A stretch of DNA of 64,000 bases. Origin: Sphingomonas sp. ERG5 (GTDB lineage: Bacteria > Pseudomonadota > Alphaproteobacteria > Sphingomonadales > Sphingomonadaceae). Numbering within the stretch: position 1 is the stretch's first letter; each line of letters begins with the position of its first letter. The stretch lies in contig NZ_JSXI01000029.1 of assembly GCF_000803065.1 (NCBI RefSeq), positions 62,001 through 126,000 of the forward strand, read 5' to 3'. A program made the position numbers and the translations under genes. Of the stretch, positions 60,851 through 64,000 are shown piece after piece. Under the pieces are notes generated by a model, which made no database searches, was not told where the DNA came from, and worked only from the letters and a program-made list of their open reading frames with translations.

Positions 60851-61825
60851 ATGAACATCGCCACCGCCATTCGCCCCGATCCCGCCGACCGGTTCAGCTA
60901 CAGCCGCATCACCGTCGACCCGGTTACGCCCGTAATCGGCGCGGAGATTTCAGGCGTCGACCTGCGCCAGCCGATCGATCCCGAGACTGCCGCCGACATC
61001 CAGAAAGCGCTGCATGACTGGCGTGTGGTGTTCTTTCGCGACCAGCAGATCGGCAATGATCAGCTCAAGGCGTTCGGCCGCGCCTTCGGGCCGTTGACCC
61101 CGGCGCATCCGATCGCCGAGGGACTGGAGGATCATCCCGAGATATGGGAACGGAGCGTCGAGGAATATCGCACCCGTCGCGCGCGCAACGATGCCGCCCC
61201 GCCGGGGCGCGAGCCGCCACGTGACTATAAAGGTTGGCATATCGACATCACGTTCGTCGCCAACCCCAACCGCTATTCGATCCTGCACGGCGTGGAGATC
61301 CCGCCTTATGGCGGCGACACATTGTTCGCCAATCTCATCGCCGCCTATGAGGGCCTGTCCGCCCCGATCCGCTCGCTGATCGACGGGTTGCAAGCGGTCC
61401 ACCGCACCAGCGGCTATGATTCCGCCGGCAGCAAGCCGCGTCGCGACGGCCGCTCGACCGGGCCGTTCGTGTCGCTCCATCCTTTGGTGCGCATCCATCC
61501 CGAAACCGGCGAGAAACTGCTGTTCCTCAATCCCGGTACGATCAGCCATATCGTCGGATTGAAGGAGCCGGAGAGCAAGGCGCTGCTCGATTTGCTGTTC
61601 TACGAAGCAACCCGGCCGGAATATCAGGTGCGCTTCCACTGGCGGCCCAAATCGCTGGTGGTGTGGGACAATCAGGCGGTCGCCCATGCCGGGCCGATCG
61701 ATTATTCCAACTTCGATCTGCCCCGCGCGGTCCGGCGCATCACCGTTGCCGGCGACCTGACGCGCGGACCCGATGGCTTTGTCTCGCAGCCGCTGGAAGG
61801 CGAGCTGTTCAACGTACTCGGCTGA
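60851..61825 (+). CDS. TauD/TfdA-family Fe(II)/2-oxoglutarate dioxygenase
   Basis: 324 aa. Metal triad: His130 and Asp132 in GWHIDITFV and His279 in VAHAGPIDYSN; the 2-oxoglutarate Arg is in RAVRRITVAGD about 16 residues later. GGDTLFANLIAAYEGLS and VVFFRDQQIGNDQLKAFGRA are typical of TauD/AtsK enzymes. These hydroxylate the carbon next to a sulfonate or sulfate, releasing sulfite or sulfate plus an aldehyde. Neighbouring SsuABC-type genes support a sulfur-acquisition role, but other TfdA substrates remain possible. The stop overlaps the binding-protein start (TGATG). Confidence 0.9.
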   Translation: MNIATAIRPDPADRFSYSRITVDPVTPVIGAEISGVDLRQPIDPETAADIQKALHDWRVVFFRDQQIGNDQLKAFGRAFGPLTPAHPIAEGLEDHPEIWERSVEEYRTRRARNDAAPPGREPPRDYKGWHIDITFVANPNRYSILHGVEIPPYGGDTLFANLIAAYEGLSAPIRSLIDGLQAVHRTSGYDSAGSKPRRDGRSTGPFVSLHPLVRIHPETGEKLLFLNPGTISHIVGLKEPESKALLDLLFYEATRPEYQVRFHWRPKSLVVWDNQAVAHAGPIDYSNFDLPRAVRRITVAGDLTRGPDGFVSQPLEGELFNVLG

Positions 61826-62928
61826 TGCCGCGCGCGACGACGGCGAGGCGGCCCTGGGGCTTTATCGGCCTGGCCGCGTTCGTCGTGGTCAGTATCGGCC
61901 TGCTCTTCGCTTTCGCGCCCAACCGCCAACCGCCGCGCGACGCGAGCGGCGATCTGGCGGAGACGGCGGCGCTGCCCGACACGGTGCCCGGGGGCACCGT
62001 CCTGGTGGTCGGCGACCCGGTGACGCAATGGGTGTTCGAGCATCTGGGCTGGGACAAGAAGCTGCCCTTCACGGTGAAATGGGCGCAGATCACTGGTGGT
62101 CCTGACGTAACCGAGGCATTTCACGCCAAGGCGCTCGATGTCGGGCTTGGCGCCAATGTGCCGCCGATCCATGCCACCTGGGTTGGGCTGCCGGTCCGGA
62201 TCGTCGCCTTTCGCCAGCGCCTCGACCCGCTGAAGCATCCCGCCTTTGTGCTTGCCATCGCACCCAAAGCCGGGATCAGGACGCTCGCCGACCTGCGCGG
62301 CAAGCGCATCGCGTTCAGTCCGAGCCAGGTGCAGAGCCAGATCGTGCTGCTGACGCTGAAGGCGCTCGGCCTGACCAAAAACGACGTGAAGCTGGTCGAA
62401 CTGCCGTCGAGCATCGGCGGCGATGTCTATACCAGCGCGCTCGCCAGCAATCTCGTCGACGTCGCGCCGATCGGCAGCGGCATCGTCGCCGAACGCTATC
62501 TGCGCAAGTTCGGCAAGGACGGCGCCAGGATCATTCCCCATCCCGAATTCCGCGACGATGCGGTGCTCGCCTATGTCCCCGCCGAGGTGCTGCACGACCC
62601 GGCCAAGGCCGCGGCGCTCAAGCAGTTCGTGCATTGGTGGGGCCGCGCCCAGGCCTGGCAGCAGACCCACCGCGACGAACTCGCCCGGGGCTATTATGTC
62701 GAACATCAGGGCCTGCCCCCCGCCGATGCGAAGCTGATCCTCGCCGCGCTCGGCGACATCGACGTGGCGCGGGGCTGGGATCAGCCGGTCGCCTATCAGC
62801 AGGCCGCGATCGACCTGCTTGCCCCGGAAATGAACAAGCCACGCATCGATGCCGCCACCCTGTTCGACCGGCGCTTCGAAGAGATTGCCGCCAATGGCTT
62901 CGCTACGGGCCTGGCCGCCGACCATTGA
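61825..62928 (+). CDS. ABC transporter substrate-binding protein (SsuA/NrtA-like)
   Basis: 367 aa. An N-terminal membrane segment ([20 protein letters not shown]) acts as signal or anchor. [56 protein letters not shown] and [16 protein letters not shown] match aliphatic-sulfonate/nitrate-type binding proteins. The ATG at 61825 shares a base with the TauD stop; a longer frame upstream is a shadow. It would capture an alkylsulfonate, taurine or sulfate ester in the periplasm and deliver it to the following permease. Confidence 0.87.
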   Translation: MPRATTARRPWGFIGLAAFVVVSIGLLFAFAPNRQPPRDASGDLAETAALPDTVPGGTVLVVGDPVTQWVFEHLGWDKKLPFTVKWAQITGGPDVTEAFHAKALDVGLGANVPPIHATWVGLPVRIVAFRQRLDPLKHPAFVLAIAPKAGIRTLADLRGKRIAFSPSQVQSQIVLLTLKALGLTKNDVKLVELPSSIGGDVYTSALASNLVDVAPIGSGIVAERYLRKFGKDGARIIPHPEFRDDAVLAYVPAEVLHDPAKAAALKQFVHWWGRAQAWQQTHRDELARGYYVEHQGLPPADAKLILAALGDIDVARGWDQPVAYQQAAIDLLAPEMNKPRIDAATLFDRRFEEIAANGFATGLAADH

Positions 62929-62939
62929 AAGGAGCTGTC

Positions 62940-63809
62940 ATGAACGCGCCCTTCCCAAACATCGCGACCTTCCCGGCTATTGCCGAAGTGCTGTTGCCCA
63001 ATATCGCGACCGAGGCACCCGTCCGGCGCGGTACGCGCCGGCTCGGGCTCGATACCCCGCTCGCCTGGGGCTGGGTGCTCGGGCCGGCGCTGCTCCTGGT
63101 CTATTGGTCGGTCTTCTCGCTCACCGGTTTTCTCGACACGCGCATCCTGCCCGCACCCTGGACCGCGGTTACCGCCGGGATCGAGCTGATCCGCGATGGG
63201 CGGCTGCAGGAGAATCTCGCCGTCTCCGCCTGGCGCGCCGCGCAAGGGCTGGCGTTCGGCACCCTCGCTGGCGTGCTGCTTGCGCTGATCTCGGGGCTGA
63301 GCCTGCTCGGCGGCTATGTCATCGATGGGCTGGTGCAGCTGAAGCGCGGCATCCCGGTGCTCGCGCTGATCCCGTTCATGATCCTGTGGTTCGGCGTGGG
63401 CGAGGCCATGAAGGTCACGGTCATCGCCGTCACCGTATTCGCGCCAATCTATATCCACACGCACAGCGCCCTGCGCGCAATCGACATCAAGCAGGTCGAG
63501 CTGGCCGAGACATTGGGGCTCGGACGCTTCGCCTTTATCCGCCATGTCGTGCTGCCCGGCGCACTGCCCGGCATGCTGCTTGGCTTGCGCTTTGGTGTGA
63601 CGGCGGCCTGGCTCGCGCTGGTGGTGGTCGAGCAGCTCAATGCGACCAGCGGCATCGGTTACATGATCACGCTCGCGCGCAATTATGCCCAGACCGATGT
63701 GATGCTGGTCGGCCTGGTGATCTATGCCGTGCTTGGGCTTGGCTCGGACGCCGTGGTGCGCGTGGTCCAGCGGCGCGCGCTGGTGTGGCGCCGGACGCTT
63801 GGCGCATGA
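62940..63809 (+). CDS. ABC transporter permease (SsuC/TauC-like)
   Basis: 289 aa from ATG 62940 (AAAGGAG upstream). About six membrane segments start with [39 protein letters not shown] and [20 protein letters not shown] are hallmarks of SsuC/TauC. The EAA loop is [20 protein letters not shown] followed by [16 protein letters not shown] ~40-residue cytoplasmic N-terminal extension precedes the first segment. It ends in an ATGA overlap with the ATPase gene. Confidence 0.92.
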   Translation: MNAPFPNIATFPAIAEVLLPNIATEAPVRRGTRRLGLDTPLAWGWVLGPALLLVYWSVFSLTGFLDTRILPAPWTAVTAGIELIRDGRLQENLAVSAWRAAQGLAFGTLAGVLLALISGLSLLGGYVIDGLVQLKRGIPVLALIPFMILWFGVGEAMKVTVIAVTVFAPIYIHTHSALRAIDIKQVELAETLGLGRFAFIRHVVLPGALPGMLLGLRFGVTAAWLALVVVEQLNATSGIGYMITLARNYAQTDVMLVGLVIYAVLGLGSDAVVRVVQRRALVWRRTLGA

Positions 63810-64000
63810 GCGTCGTCCGCATCCGCGACCTGGTCCGCCGCTTCACCCGAAAGGGCGTACTCGATGGCATCGACCTCGATATTGGCGCGGGCGAATTCGT
63901 CGCGCTGCTTGGCCGCAGCGGTTCAGGCAAGAGCACCCTGCTGCGCGCACTCGCTGATCTCGATCACGAAGCGGAAGGGTCGGGCGACCTGATCGTGCCC
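63806..64000 (+). CDS. ABC transporter ATPase (SsuB/TauB-like), N-terminal part
   Basis: Only the first 65 codons are present before the window ends. The start overlaps the permease stop by four bases. The translation begins [19 protein letters not shown], followed by the Walker A motif GRSGSGKST after FVALL, as in SsuB. The remaining motifs are outside. It would energise uptake through the SsuC-like permease. Confidence 0.9.
   Translation, partial: MSVVRIRDLVRRFTRKGVLDGIDLDIGAGEFVALLGRSGSGKSTLLRALADLDHEAEGSGDLIVP

Overview
This 64 kb window looks like a chromosomal segment of a high-GC alphaproteobacterium of the Sphingomonadales (Sphingomonas-like). The inference rests on codon composition, two large TonB-dependent receptors (one with an ECF sigma/FecR pair), an unusual density of secreted peptidases and amidohydrolases, a PatB-type aminotransferase and a tryptophan-halogenase-like enzyme. 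No rRNA, tRNA, transposase, integrase or CRISPR array was seen. Genes are dense and many neighbours overlap by 4 nt (ATGA/GTGA), so long translationally coupled operons dominate.

Layout. 1-6.8 kb: the end of an HlyD-type secretion adaptor, two SnoaL-like proteins on the minus strand, then a plus-strand run (sulfurtransferase, M1-like protease, esterase-fold hydrolase, secreted protein of unknown family). 6.9-21.3 kb: ECF sigma factor, FecR anti-sigma and STN-domain TonB receptor, followed by a tightly coupled set of exported hydrolases (S9 peptidase, two DUF885 proteins, M28 aminopeptidase, amidohydrolase, M1-like protease). This reads as a sensed outer-membrane uptake and peptide-degradation locus. 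21.7-28.3 kb: a six-gene minus-strand operon with a polyamine/opine-type ABC importer flanked by two PLP aminotransferases. 28.5-34.6 kb: five coupled plus-strand genes made of two pairs of an intact amidohydrolase plus an amidohydrolase-fold protein lacking all metal ligands, with a paralogue of the unknown secreted protein between them. 34.7-40.7 kb: M16 protease, M19 dipeptidase-like protein and another amidohydrolase. 40.8-46.6 kb: SDR-like protein, flavin-dependent halogenase, Phd/PIN toxin-antitoxin pair, cation/proton antiporter and a porin.

47.2-56.9 kb is the least explained region. A low-GC, strongly initiated 86-codon ORF is followed by a perfect 12-bp stem-loop, a cytoplasmic WD40-like protein and an NADPH-FMN reductase. 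Divergent from it run a tandem double methyltransferase, a VOC-fold protein and another methyltransferase. Downstream on the minus strand an FGE/SUMF1-like protein is coupled to a second WD40 protein, and a second VOC protein lies at the left edge. It has the shape of a ribosomal-peptide modification or small-protein-centred biosynthetic cluster that I cannot match to a known class.

57-64 kb: a TonB receptor (minus) diverges from an aldo/keto reductase, TauD-family dioxygenase and sulfonate-type ABC transporter (truncated by the window end). This is a plausible organosulfur acquisition locus. Unusual short tandem repeats sit at both ends of the receptor gene.
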